Of a stretch of 64,000 nucleotides of DNA, positions 24,637 through 32,975 are shown piece after piece. The DNA comes from CADEGL01 sp050180485 (GTDB lineage Bacteria; Pseudomonadota; Alphaproteobacteria; CADEGL01). The stretch lies in the NCBI GenBank assembly GCA_050180485.1, contig JBFXED010000022.1, forward strand, positions 1 to 64,000, written 5' to 3'. The notes beneath the pieces are model-generated. The model saw nothing but the letters and a program-made list of their open reading frames with translations, was not told where the DNA came from and ran no database searches. How positions within the stretch are numbered: the first letter of the stretch is position 1; every line of letters begins with the position of its first letter. The translations under genes and the position numbers were made by a program.

Positions 24637-27627
24637 ATGGCCACCTTTGATGGGACACCCGGCAACGATTCGATCAGCGGCACATCGGCGGCCGACCTCA
24701 TCACGGGGTTCGCCGGAGACGATACTCTTTTCGGCCTAAACGGCGCCGATACCTTCGCGTATTCCAGCAGCGACAACGGCTTCGACAGTGTCAGCGGCGG
24801 AGGCGGCACCGATACCGTCCTCGGCTCCGGCGGCGCTGATGTTATCGGATTCGGAACTTACACCGGCACGTTCATCGTCGAGACAATCAACGGCGGCAGC
24901 GGCACCGATACCATCCTCGGCAACGACAGCGCCAACATCCTCGACTTCGGTTCGACGGTGCTGACAAGCGTCGAGACGATCGACGGCGGAGGCGACAGCG
25001 ACACGATCACCGGCTCATCGACCGTCGATCGCATCATCGGCGGCGCGGGCGACGATACCCTCAGCGGTGGGAACGGAAATGACACGTTCCTCTACAGCGG
25101 AACCGATAACGGCTTCGACACGATCTCCGGGGACGGCGGCACGGACAGGATACTGGGGTCGGGTAGCGCCGACGTCATCGGACTGTCCCATTTCGACAGC
25201 GATGTCGAGACGATCAGTGGCGGCTCGGGCACGGACACCATCCTCGGCACCGAAACCGGCAATCTGCTTGACTTCACCTCCAGCCCCATTGCGAGCATCG
25301 AGACGATCGACGGCGCGGGCGGCAACGACACCATTGTCGGGTCATCCGCTGTCGACCGCATCATGGGCAATGTGGGGGACGATACCCTCAGCGGAGGGGG
25401 CAACAACGACACGTTCCTCTATTCCGGTACCGACAACGGGTTCGACACCATATCCGGCGGCGGCGGCACGGATCGCGTGGTTGCGACTTCAGGCAACGAC
25501 ATCATCGGCTTTTCCCACTATTCAAACGACGTCGAATCAATCAACGGCGGCAACGGCACCGATACGATTCTCGGCGACGGCAACGCCAACATTTTCAACT
25601 TCAGCTCCACGCTGATGTCGTCCATCGAGACCATCGACGGCGGCGCGGGTAACGATACGATCACCGGGTCGTCGGTGGTCGATCGCATCGCCGGCAGCGA
25701 AGGCGATGATACGCTCACTGGCGAAGGTGGCTCGGACACCTTCCTCTATGCCGGCACGAACACGGGCTTCGACACCATTTCCGGTGGCGCTTCGACCGAC
25801 CGGGCATTGGGTACATCTGGCGACGATGTGTTCGGCTTCTCCCACTTCGTCAGCGACGTGGAATCCATCGTCGGCAACGGCGGCAGCGACATCATCCTGG
25901 GCAACGGCGACGCGAACGTTCTGAACTTCAGCTCCACAGCCCTATCCGCCATCGGCTATATCGACGGCGGCGCGGGCGCGGACACCATCACAGGCTCGAG
26001 CGGCAACGACACCATCATCGGTGCGGCCGGCGACGACCTTTTGAACGGCAATAGCGGCACGGACACCGTCAGCTATCAAAACGAAAGCGCCTTCGTCGTT
26101 GTCAACCTGACGACCCAAATCGGCTACGGCACCAGCGCCGGGACCGACACGCTCTCGAGTTTCGAAAACATCATCGGCTCCGACTACAACGACACGCTGA
26201 CCGGTTCCGCGATCGCCAATGTTATCACCGGCGGCGCGGGCGATGACTCGATGGATGGCGCGGCCGGCACCGACACATTCCTGTATGCCGGAACCGACAA
26301 CGGCTTCGACACGATTATCGGCGGGGCGGCCAGCGACACGATTCTGGGCAGCGGCAACGACGACGTCATCGGCCTGGTCAACTTCGACAACGACGCGGAA
26401 GTGATCAACGGCGGAAGCGGGAACGATACGATCCTGGGCTCTGCCACCAACAACGTGCTCAATTTCGCGGCCGCGACCTTGAGCAGTATCGAACTGATCG
26501 ATGGCGGCGCCGGCGACGACACGATCACCGGCAACAGTACCGCCAACACCATCATGGGAGGCCAAGGCAACGATACGCTCGACGGCGACGGCGGCGCGGA
26601 CATCTTCCTCTACAACGGCACGGACAATGGGTTCGATTCCGTCATCGGCGGAGCAGGCACCGACACCATCATCGGCACGGGCGTCGACGACATCATCGGC
26701 TTGATCCATTTCTCCATGGACGATTCGGTCGCGTCGATCGACGGTGGAAGTGGCTCCAATACGATCGCGGGCGACAGTAACGCCAATATCCTCGACTTCA
26801 GCGCGACGGCGCTCAGCAATATTGCGCTCATCGACGGTGGCTTGGGCGCGGATACGATCACCGGTTCGTCCGGTAATGACGTCATCAGGGGCGGGCTAGG
26901 TAACGACATCCTCGCCGGCGGCGGCGGCATCGATACTGCAAGCTATGCCGACGCGATCGCGGGCGTGATCGTCAATCTTTCCACGGGTACGGCCACGGGC
27001 GGCGCGGGCAGCGATTCCCTCGCCGATTTCACCAACATCATCGGCTCGGATTACAACGACACATTGACGGGCTCGACCGGCAACGCCAGCCTGATCGGCG
27101 GTCTGGGCGACGATCTAATCTTCGGCGGCACCGGCTTCAACACGGTATGGGGCGGTTCGGGCAACGACCTTTTGGTGGGTGGGGCTACCACCGACCAGCT
27201 TTCCGGCGGTGACGACACCGACACGCTGTGGGGCCAAGGCGGTGCCGACACCATCATGGGCGGGGCCGGCGACGACGAGCTTTATGGCGGCGCGGGCAAC
27301 GACATCCTGATCGGCGGCGAGGGTTACGACATCTATTTCTTCGGCCGCGGTGACGGTAACGACACCATCCAGGACGGCGGCACTTCCGGCACCAATATGC
27401 TGGAGGTGTTCTACGGCTTCAACGGACCTCCGGCGAACATCACGCCTGCGGACATCAGCTTCACGGACAACGGCGGCGGCTCCTGGACCATCACGATCAC
27501 GGCGACCAACGATAAGGTCACGTTCAGTTCCAGCGAGATCCACGACATTGTCATCTGGGGTACCAACCAGGCCTACGATTACACCTGGAATGGCGCCGAT
27601 TACGGCTCGCCCGTTCTTGAAACCTGA
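24637..27627 (+). CDS. RTX-type calcium-binding repeat protein with long-period repeats
   Basis: A 996-residue, Gly/Asp-rich, strongly acidic protein. The start chosen is the ATG at 24637, giving MATFDGTPGNDSISGTS, the usual opening of such proteins. An ATG at 24601 would add 12 residues, and neither has a strong ribosome site. It carries many nonapeptide-like motifs (GGAGDDTL, GGSGTDTILG). Six ~109-residue super-repeats lie at about 38-148, 149-257, 258-366, 367-475, 546-654 and 655-765. Each begins DTFLYxGTDNGFDT and includes ETIDGGxGxDTITGSS. Between 475 and 546, and again after 766, comes an LxxFENIIGSDYNDTLTGS-type module. The C-terminal ~100 residues look like a haemolysin-related domain that would carry the type I secretion signal. 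No type I exporter genes are in the window. Probably surface-attached or secreted. Confidence 0.85.
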   Translation: MATFDGTPGNDSISGTSAADLITGFAGDDTLFGLNGADTFAYSSSDNGFDSVSGGGGTDTVLGSGGADVIGFGTYTGTFIVETINGGSGTDTILGNDSANILDFGSTVLTSVETIDGGGDSDTITGSSTVDRIIGGAGDDTLSGGNGNDTFLYSGTDNGFDTISGDGGTDRILGSGSADVIGLSHFDSDVETISGGSGTDTILGTETGNLLDFTSSPIASIETIDGAGGNDTIVGSSAVDRIMGNVGDDTLSGGGNNDTFLYSGTDNGFDTISGGGGTDRVVATSGNDIIGFSHYSNDVESINGGNGTDTILGDGNANIFNFSSTLMSSIETIDGGAGNDTITGSSVVDRIAGSEGDDTLTGEGGSDTFLYAGTNTGFDTISGGASTDRALGTSGDDVFGFSHFVSDVESIVGNGGSDIILGNGDANVLNFSSTALSAIGYIDGGAGADTITGSSGNDTIIGAAGDDLLNGNSGTDTVSYQNESAFVVVNLTTQIGYGTSAGTDTLSSFENIIGSDYNDTLTGSAIANVITGGAGDDSMDGAAGTDTFLYAGTDNGFDTIIGGAASDTILGSGNDDVIGLVNFDNDAEVINGGSGNDTILGSATNNVLNFAAATLSSIELIDGGAGDDTITGNSTANTIMGGQGNDTLDGDGGADIFLYNGTDNGFDSVIGGAGTDTIIGTGVDDIIGLIHFSMDDSVASIDGGSGSNTIAGDSNANILDFSATALSNIALIDGGLGADTITGSSGNDVIRGGLGNDILAGGGGIDTASYADAIAGVIVNLSTGTATGGAGSDSLADFTNIIGSDYNDTLTGSTGNASLIGGLGDDLIFGGTGFNTVWGGSGNDLLVGGATTDQLSGGDDTDTLWGQGGADTIMGGAGDDELYGGAGNDILIGGEGYDIYFFGRGDGNDTIQDGGTSGTNMLEVFYGFNGPPANITPADISFTDNGGGSWTITITATNDKVTFSSSEIHDIVIWGTNQAYDYTWNGADYGSPVLET
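24748..26061 (+). repeat. Tandem array of four ~327-bp repeats in the RTX gene
   Basis: Units begin at 24748, 25081, 25408 and 25735. The spacings are 333, 327 and 327 bp, and the fourth unit ends at 26061. Each opens with GATAC/GACAC-TTC-TCTA and encodes one 109- or 111-residue super-repeat. Confidence 0.75.
26272..26931 (+). repeat. Two further ~330-bp repeats in the RTX gene
   Basis: Units begin at 26272 and 26599, exactly 327 bp apart, after a 210-bp interrupting module (26062-26271). The second unit runs to 26931 and is 6 bp longer, as is the first unit of the upstream array. Confidence 0.7.
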
Positions 27628-27645
27628 GCTTTCTTCAGGCGAACG

Positions 27646-27676
27646 GGAAAGGGCCGCCTTTTAGGCGGCCCTTTCC
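27646..27676. terminator. Rho-independent-type terminator after the RTX gene
   Basis: A perfect 13-bp stem, GGAAAGGGCCGCC / GGCGGCCCTTTCC, with a TTTTA loop, 19 bp after the RTX stop. It lies between convergent genes and has an A-run and a T-run on its two flanks, so it could act in both directions. Confidence 0.85.
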
Positions 27677-27693
27677 TTGCGATCGATACAACA

Positions 27694-27870
27694 TCAGCAG
27701 CTTTGTCCGCTGGGGCAAACCTTGGCTTCCCCGGACGACGGCACCACCACCGTCTGACCAGGGGCCGGATTGACCACGACCGTCTTGTGCTCGTCACCGC
27801 CACCGCAGGCCACGAGAACCAACGGCAGGACGACGGGGATCGCCAGGGCCATCGCATTCAACCGCCTCAT
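27694..27870 (-). CDS. Tiny lipoprotein with a KTVVVN motif
   Basis: A 58-residue protein with a very strong ribosome site (AAAGGAGGTG, 4 bp before the ATG at 27870). A lipobox LVAC at residues 19-22 is followed by GGGDEHKTVVVNP and a Cys-containing tail ending CPSGQSC. The start of the mature part matches the lipoprotein at 21099 (GGSDKTVVVN). It lacks the SHOCT tail. Function unknown. Confidence 0.7.
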   Translation of the reverse strand: MRRLNAMALAIPVVLPLVLVACGGGDEHKTVVVNPAPGQTVVVPSSGEAKVCPSGQSC

Positions 27871-28017
27871 TCCGCACCTCCTTTGAGGACGTGTCTCTCG
27901 AACTCCCGAGTAAAACGCTCCGTCCGCCAGCCTGGCCGTAACCTCGCCGTGACATTTGCGCGGCAACCGGCGGGCCTTGCCAATGGGTGGGCGCAATCCC
28001 ATTTCTGGATCGAAGCC

Positions 28018-29037
28018 ATGCTCGAACACCCTCTTTCCTTCGTTCTCGACGAGACGATCGGTGCCGTCGACGCGACGGGCAGTGTCCGTGCGCGCGCAGA
28101 CGATGACGACGTCGTGCTCGATGCCTACTCGCGCACCGTGGCGGGCGTGGCCGAGCGAGTCGGCCCCGCCGTCGTGCGGGTGGCCGCCCGCGCGGCATCC
28201 GGCGCCGGCGGCACGGGATCGGGTGTCGTCATCTCACCCGATGGGCTCGTGCTCACCAACAGCCATGTCATTCAAGGCGCGCGGCGGGCCGAACTGGCCA
28301 TGCCAGACGGACGCGTCCTGGGCGCGCGCCTGGTGGGCGACGATCCGGACACGGATCTGGCGCTGCTGCGCGCGGAAGATGGACGCACCTTACCCTCGGC
28401 GCGGCTCGGCGATTCCAAACGCCTCAAGCCCGGCCACCTGGTGGTCGCGATCGGCAACCCGCTGGGCTTCGAATCGACGGTCACGGCCGGCGTCGTCTCG
28501 GCGCTTGGACGCTCCCTGCGCGGCCGTGGCGGACGCCTGATCGAGGACGTGATCCAGACCGATGCCGCCCTCAACCCCGGCAATTCGGGCGGCCCCCTTG
28601 TCTCCGCCCGCGGTGAAGTGGTCGGCATCAACACGGCCGTCATCCTGGGCGCCCAGGGCATCTGCTTCTCCGTCGCCAGTAACACGGCCAGCTATGTGGT
28701 GTCCGAACTGATCCGCCACGGCCGCGTTCGGCGTGCCTATATTGGCGTCGGCGCCCAAACCACCGTCCTGCCGCGCCGCGTAGCGCTGGCGTCGGGCCTG
28801 CGCAACGTGAAGGGCGCCGTTGTTCTGAACGTGGACGCGAGTGGCCCCGCCGGCAGCGCCGGCATCCAGGCCGGCGATATTGTCGTCGCGCTGGACGGCG
28901 CCATGGTGGAAGGCTCGGACGATTTGATCCGCGCGCTGAACGCCGAGCGGATCGGCCGCAGCGTCGTGCTATCCACCATCCGCAAGGGCGAATTGCGGCA
29001 TACGCCCCTGGTCCCCTTGGAACGCGTCGCCGGTTGA
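28018..29037 (+). CDS. HtrA-like trypsin-fold serine protease with PDZ domain
   Basis: A 339-residue protein of the trypsin-2/PDZ class. The catalytic triad is intact: His83 (LTNSHV), Asp113 (DTDLALL) and Ser190 (PGNSGGP). A PDZ domain covers about 245-335 (GAVVLNVDASGPAGSAGIQAGDIVVALDG). From the ATG at 28018 there is no signal peptide or membrane helix, unlike periplasmic DegP, so it may act in the cytoplasm. A longer frame upstream exists but is antisense to the small lipoprotein gene and has no better start. It may be a house-cleaning protease. Substrate unknown. Confidence 0.88.
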   Translation: MLEHPLSFVLDETIGAVDATGSVRARADDDDVVLDAYSRTVAGVAERVGPAVVRVAARAASGAGGTGSGVVISPDGLVLTNSHVIQGARRAELAMPDGRVLGARLVGDDPDTDLALLRAEDGRTLPSARLGDSKRLKPGHLVVAIGNPLGFESTVTAGVVSALGRSLRGRGGRLIEDVIQTDAALNPGNSGGPLVSARGEVVGINTAVILGAQGICFSVASNTASYVVSELIRHGRVRRAYIGVGAQTTVLPRRVALASGLRNVKGAVVLNVDASGPAGSAGIQAGDIVVALDGAMVEGSDDLIRALNAERIGRSVVLSTIRKGELRHTPLVPLERVAG

Positions 29038-29089
29038 CAGGCCCAGGCCGCCCCGGACACGGTGGCCGCCCAACCATCGGGGAGCGGCC

Positions 29090-29884
29090 ATGGCGATCAG
29101 CGGCACATCGGCAATCTACCTCATGCTCGCGGACCCGATCGGACAGGTCCGCTCGCCCGTCCTCATCAACGAGATGTTCGCCCGCGAAGGGATCGACGCC
29201 ATCATGGTGCCGCTCAACGTCGCGGCGGACGGTATCGATGAATTCTGGGCGGTCCTGAAGCGGCTCAAGAACGTACGCGGCTTGATCGTCAGCGTGCCCT
29301 TCAAGGCCGCCGCGCGCCGCCTGTCCGATCGCGCCGGGCCGCACGCAGCCCTGATCGGCACCGCGAATGCCGTGCGGCGCGAAGCGGATGGCAGCTTCAC
29401 CTGCGAGAACTTCGACGGGCTGGGCTTCGCCGCCGCGCTTAAGAAGGGCGGGCACGCCATCGCGGGCCGCCGCGTTCTCCTAACCGGCGCGGGCGGCGCC
29501 GGCTCGGCCATCGCTTTCGCCCTGGCTAGTGAAGGTGCTGCCGCCATCACCATCGCGGATGCCGCCTCCGAGCGGGCCGCCGCCCTGACCGCGGCCGTCG
29601 CGCGCGCCTTTCCGAAGGTTCAAGCGGCAACGGGAGCGGCCGATCCCGCAGGCCACGATTTGATCGTGAACGCCACCCCCATGGGCATGAAGCCGGACGA
29701 CCCGCTTCCGCTCGCCATCCAGAATTTGACGCCTGCCATGACAGTCATGGACATCGTCATGAAGCCGCGCGAGACGCCGCTCCTGGCTCACGCGCGCGCG
29801 CTCGGTTGCGCAGTGCAATACGGTGCGGCCATGACGGATAGTCAGATGGATCTTTGGATCGACTTCCTGCGTCTACGCGGCTGA
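29090..29884 (+). CDS. Shikimate/quinate dehydrogenase family protein (AroE-like)
   Basis: A 264-residue protein with the AroE two-domain layout. The shikimate-site region is PIGQVRSPVLIN, the catalytic Lys is Lys72 (VSVPFK), the Asp is in NFDGLGF (Asp109), and the NADP loop is LTGAGGAGSAI. The usual HSLSP motif is altered to QVRSP and the IPHK motif to VPFK. That fits a paralogous, possibly quinate- or aminoshikimate-type enzyme rather than the housekeeping AroE. It follows the protease gene by 52 bp in the same direction. Confidence 0.82.
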   Translation: MAISGTSAIYLMLADPIGQVRSPVLINEMFAREGIDAIMVPLNVAADGIDEFWAVLKRLKNVRGLIVSVPFKAAARRLSDRAGPHAALIGTANAVRREADGSFTCENFDGLGFAAALKKGGHAIAGRRVLLTGAGGAGSAIAFALASEGAAAITIADAASERAAALTAAVARAFPKVQAATGAADPAGHDLIVNATPMGMKPDDPLPLAIQNLTPAMTVMDIVMKPRETPLLAHARALGCAVQYGAAMTDSQMDLWIDFLRLRG

Positions 29885-29949
29885 GCCTCGTTGGCGTGGC
29901 CGTTCCGCCGTTGTATTGCTCTCTTCCCTCCGCCCCGTAGAGGCTTCCC

Positions 29950-31113
29950 ATGTCGAAATTGTCCAACCGTCCCGGTTTCGCCACGCGCTCGATCCACGCC
30001 GGCCAGAGCCCCGACCCAACAACCGGTGCCTTGATGACGCCGATCTACGCCAACTCGACCTACGCGCAAGAGTCGCCCGGCGTGAACAAGGGCTTCCTTT
30101 ACGGCCGCGCGCACAACCCGACTCGTTTCGCCTTCGAGCGCTGCGCCGCGGACTTGGAGGACGGTACGGCCGGCTATGCCTTCGCCTCGGGCCTAGCCGC
30201 CATTGCGACCGTGTTCGAACTGTTGGACGCCGGCAGTCACGTGGTGGCGGTGGACGATCTCTATGGCGGCACGCACCGTATGCTCAACAAGGTGCGCAGC
30301 CGCTCGCAAGGGTTGCAGGTCACCTATGTCGACCCGCGCGACACAGCCGCCATCGCGGCGGCGATCCGGCCCGACACGCGCATGATCTACGTCGAGACGC
30401 CGACCAACCCGCTGCTCAAGCTGGCGGATCTCGAAGCCATCGCGGCGCTGGGTAAGAAGCGCGGCGTCTTGACCGTGTGCGACAACACCTTCGCCTCCCC
30501 CTGGGTTCAACGTCCACTGACCATGGGCTTCGACCTCGTGCTGCATTCGGTGACCAAATACCTCAATGGGCATTCCGACATGTTGGGCGGTCTGGTCGTG
30601 ATCGGCGACAACCCCGAATTAGTCGAGAAGGTGAAGTTCCTGCAGCTCGCGGTCGGAGCGATCCTCTCGCCCTTCGACAGTTTCCTGGCGCTGCGCGGCC
30701 TCAAAACGTTGCCGCTACGCATGCAGCGCCATTGCGAAAGTGCGCTGGCCATCGCCGAATGGCTGTCCAAACACAAGAGGGTTGAGAAGATCTATTACCC
30801 GGGTCTGCCGAGCCATCCGCAGCATGCGCTGGCCAAGCGCCAGATGCGTGGCTTCGGCGGCATGGTGACCGTGATCCTGAAGGGCGATCTGGCCGAGACG
30901 CGGCGGTTCCTCGAACACTGCCAGATCTTCGCGCTGGCCGTCAGCCTCGGCGGCGTCGAAAGCTTGGTTGAGCACCCGGCGTTGATGACCCATGCCTCGG
31001 TCGCACCGGAAACCCGCGCGGCACTCGGCATCGGCGACACGCTGGTGCGCTTCTCGGTGGGCATCGAGGACACGGACGATCTAATCGCCGACCTGGATCA
31101 GGCGCTCAAATAA
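29950..31113 (+). CDS. Trans-sulfuration PLP enzyme (cystathionine gamma/beta-lyase family)
   Basis: A 387-residue Cys/Met-metabolism PLP enzyme (fold type I). PLP-binding Lys203 lies in LHSVTKYLNGHSD, with the family motifs YGRAHNPTR, FASGLAA and YVETPTNP. Members include MetB, MetC, cystathionine gamma-lyase and methionine gamma-lyase. The sequence alone does not settle which. The start region ATRSIHAGQSPDP is typical for cystathionine gamma-lyases. It stands alone between the AroE-like gene and the convergent cyclase. Confidence 0.88.
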   Translation: MSKLSNRPGFATRSIHAGQSPDPTTGALMTPIYANSTYAQESPGVNKGFLYGRAHNPTRFAFERCAADLEDGTAGYAFASGLAAIATVFELLDAGSHVVAVDDLYGGTHRMLNKVRSRSQGLQVTYVDPRDTAAIAAAIRPDTRMIYVETPTNPLLKLADLEAIAALGKKRGVLTVCDNTFASPWVQRPLTMGFDLVLHSVTKYLNGHSDMLGGLVVIGDNPELVEKVKFLQLAVGAILSPFDSFLALRGLKTLPLRMQRHCESALAIAEWLSKHKRVEKIYYPGLPSHPQHALAKRQMRGFGGMVTVILKGDLAETRRFLEHCQIFALAVSLGGVESLVEHPALMTHASVAPETRAALGIGDTLVRFSVGIEDTDDLIADLDQALK

Positions 31114-31123
31114 AGCGCTGCGC

Positions 31124-32830
31124 CTATTTCTCGGATAGGGCCCAGATGCCGTTCCAATCGGCAGGCGGGTTGGCCTTGAGTTTTTCGATCCGGGCCAGGA
31201 AGACCGCGCTGGGCTTGTCGCCAGGAATTGCCATCCGGCACGCCTCAAAGCGGTTTCGCGCCTCATCCCAGGTACCCGCGCGATAGGCTTCCAGCCCCTC
31301 GGCGAAGCGCGCGGCGCCCTCTTCCACCGCGGCGGGAATCTGCCCCAAGCGGCCCAGCAGTTCGAAGATGCGTTCCGGTTCCGACTTGCCCACCACCAGG
31401 ATCGAATCGATCTCGCGCAAGGCCATGCTGTCCCGCACCCGCTCCGCCGTGTTGGCGTTCAGCAGCACGCGCGTGCCATAGACCTTGCTGGTGCCCTCGA
31501 GCCGCGAGGCCAGGTTCACCGTGTCGCCGATCAGCGTATAGCTCATGGCCACGTCCGAGCCGATGTTGCCCACGACCACATCGCCGGTCGCGATGCCGAT
31601 GCGCACGTCCACGTCCGGCAGGCCGCGCTTGACGCCGATCAGCTCGACCAGGCCGCGGCGGAACTCCTCCATACCCGCGATTTGGTCCAGTGCGGCCTCG
31701 CAAGCCAAGCGCGCCTGCTGCGCTGCATCAATGAACGGCGGCCCCCAATAGGCCATCAGCGCATCGCCGATATACTTGTCGACGATGCCGTCATGGGTAC
31801 GCACCGGCTGGGACACGGTGGTCAGGTATTGGTTGATCACCTTAACCAGCGTGGGTGGCGTCATGCCTTCGGACGCGGACGTGAATCCCTTCATATCGCA
31901 GAACAACACGGTCATTACGCGCCGCTCGCCCTGGATGCCCGCCAAATCGGGCCGCTCGATCAAGCCCTGCACGATGCGGGGATCGACGTATTTGCCGAAC
32001 GTCTCGCGGATCTGCGCCTTGACGCGCAGTTCCTTGACCATGTGGTTGAAAGACTTGGTCAGCTTGCCGATCTCGTCGCGGGTGGTGACGGGAACCTCGG
32101 TATCCAGCTTGCCATGCTCGACATCCTCGGTCGCGCTTACCAAGCGTCGCACGGGGCGCACGAGATTGACGGTCACCACGCCTGCGAACAGAAGTCCCAC
32201 CACCACCGCGATGCCCAAGGCGATTACGCTGATCCGCACAACTTCCCGCTGCTCGCCGATCGTCTCGACCGTCGCATGGTGCACCAGATCCCGCATATGG
32301 TCCTGGGCCTCGTCCAGCTTCTTGTCGATGACTTCGCGGATCTTGTCGGCGTCGTTCAATCGAATGCGGAACGTCTTATCGTCGCCCACTCCGAACGCGG
32401 TCAGCATCTCCTCGCGAATTTTATGCTGCCGCACCCGTTCTTCCTGAAGAAGCTGCAGCCGCGCGTCGACCCGGCCCAAATCAACGTTGTCGTGAAAATC
32501 CTCGGGTTCCTCGATCTGATCGATGATGTGCTTGCGCGCCTCGGCGATGAGACGATCAGTCTCTTTGGTGGCATCCGCCGTCAGTGCCAGGAGCCGCTCA
32601 TCATCTTTGCGATCGCCCTCGCCATCGAGATGATGCACGACCAGATCGCGGAGATAGAGGCCTTCGTCCGTCATGGACGCTTCCGCGTCTGCGAGGTTGG
32701 CGAACGCGGCGATATAGTGCTCGTCGACGATCGTGAGCAACCGCTCCACGCGCCGGGACATCGACATATTGATGTAGGCCACGACCGCCATCAGGCCCAA
32801 CAAGGCCAGCGCGGCGCCGAAAACCTTCAT
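31124..32830 (-). CDS. Membrane adenylate/guanylate cyclase with HAMP domain
   Basis: A class III nucleotide cyclase. From the ATG at 32830 it has 568 residues: a transmembrane helix (about 1-20), a periplasmic helical sensor (about 20-195), a second transmembrane helix (IALGIAVVVGLLFAGVVTV), a HAMP linker, and a cyclase catalytic domain (from about residue 307) with the metal aspartates in LFCDMKGFTS and KYIGDALMAYWG. The C-terminus has a TPR-like tail. Good ribosome sites also support a TTG at 32911 or 32848, so the start is uncertain. It converts ATP (or GTP) to a cyclic nucleotide in response to a periplasmic signal. It is divergent from the decarboxylase. Confidence 0.87.
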   Translation of the reverse strand: MKVFGAALALLGLMAVVAYINMSMSRRVERLLTIVDEHYIAAFANLADAEASMTDEGLYLRDLVVHHLDGEGDRKDDERLLALTADATKETDRLIAEARKHIIDQIEEPEDFHDNVDLGRVDARLQLLQEERVRQHKIREEMLTAFGVGDDKTFRIRLNDADKIREVIDKKLDEAQDHMRDLVHHATVETIGEQREVVRISVIALGIAVVVGLLFAGVVTVNLVRPVRRLVSATEDVEHGKLDTEVPVTTRDEIGKLTKSFNHMVKELRVKAQIRETFGKYVDPRIVQGLIERPDLAGIQGERRVMTVLFCDMKGFTSASEGMTPPTLVKVINQYLTTVSQPVRTHDGIVDKYIGDALMAYWGPPFIDAAQQARLACEAALDQIAGMEEFRRGLVELIGVKRGLPDVDVRIGIATGDVVVGNIGSDVAMSYTLIGDTVNLASRLEGTSKVYGTRVLLNANTAERVRDSMALREIDSILVVGKSEPERIFELLGRLGQIPAAVEEGAARFAEGLEAYRAGTWDEARNRFEACRMAIPGDKPSAVFLARIEKLKANPPADWNGIWALSEK

Positions 32831-32975
32831 CCCGATCGTGATCCGCAAGGCCAACCCCTCTGCCCTTCCGCCGGCAGACAATAGGCTGGGGGCACTCGGT
32901 TTGTCGATCAAGCGCGCTTCCTTTCCCTTCCGCGCGCCGCCATGCTGCAAACGCACCGGAAAGGAAGAATGTGTC

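Noticed and set aside
24748..26931. The 327-bp repeats as a possible CRISPR array
   Set aside because: Unit length and coding content are those of protein repeats. There are no short identical repeats with unique spacers.
31682..32884. A 400-residue plus-strand frame
   Set aside because: It is antisense to the cyclase, which has full catalytic and HAMP motifs. This frame is His/Asp-rich with no motif.
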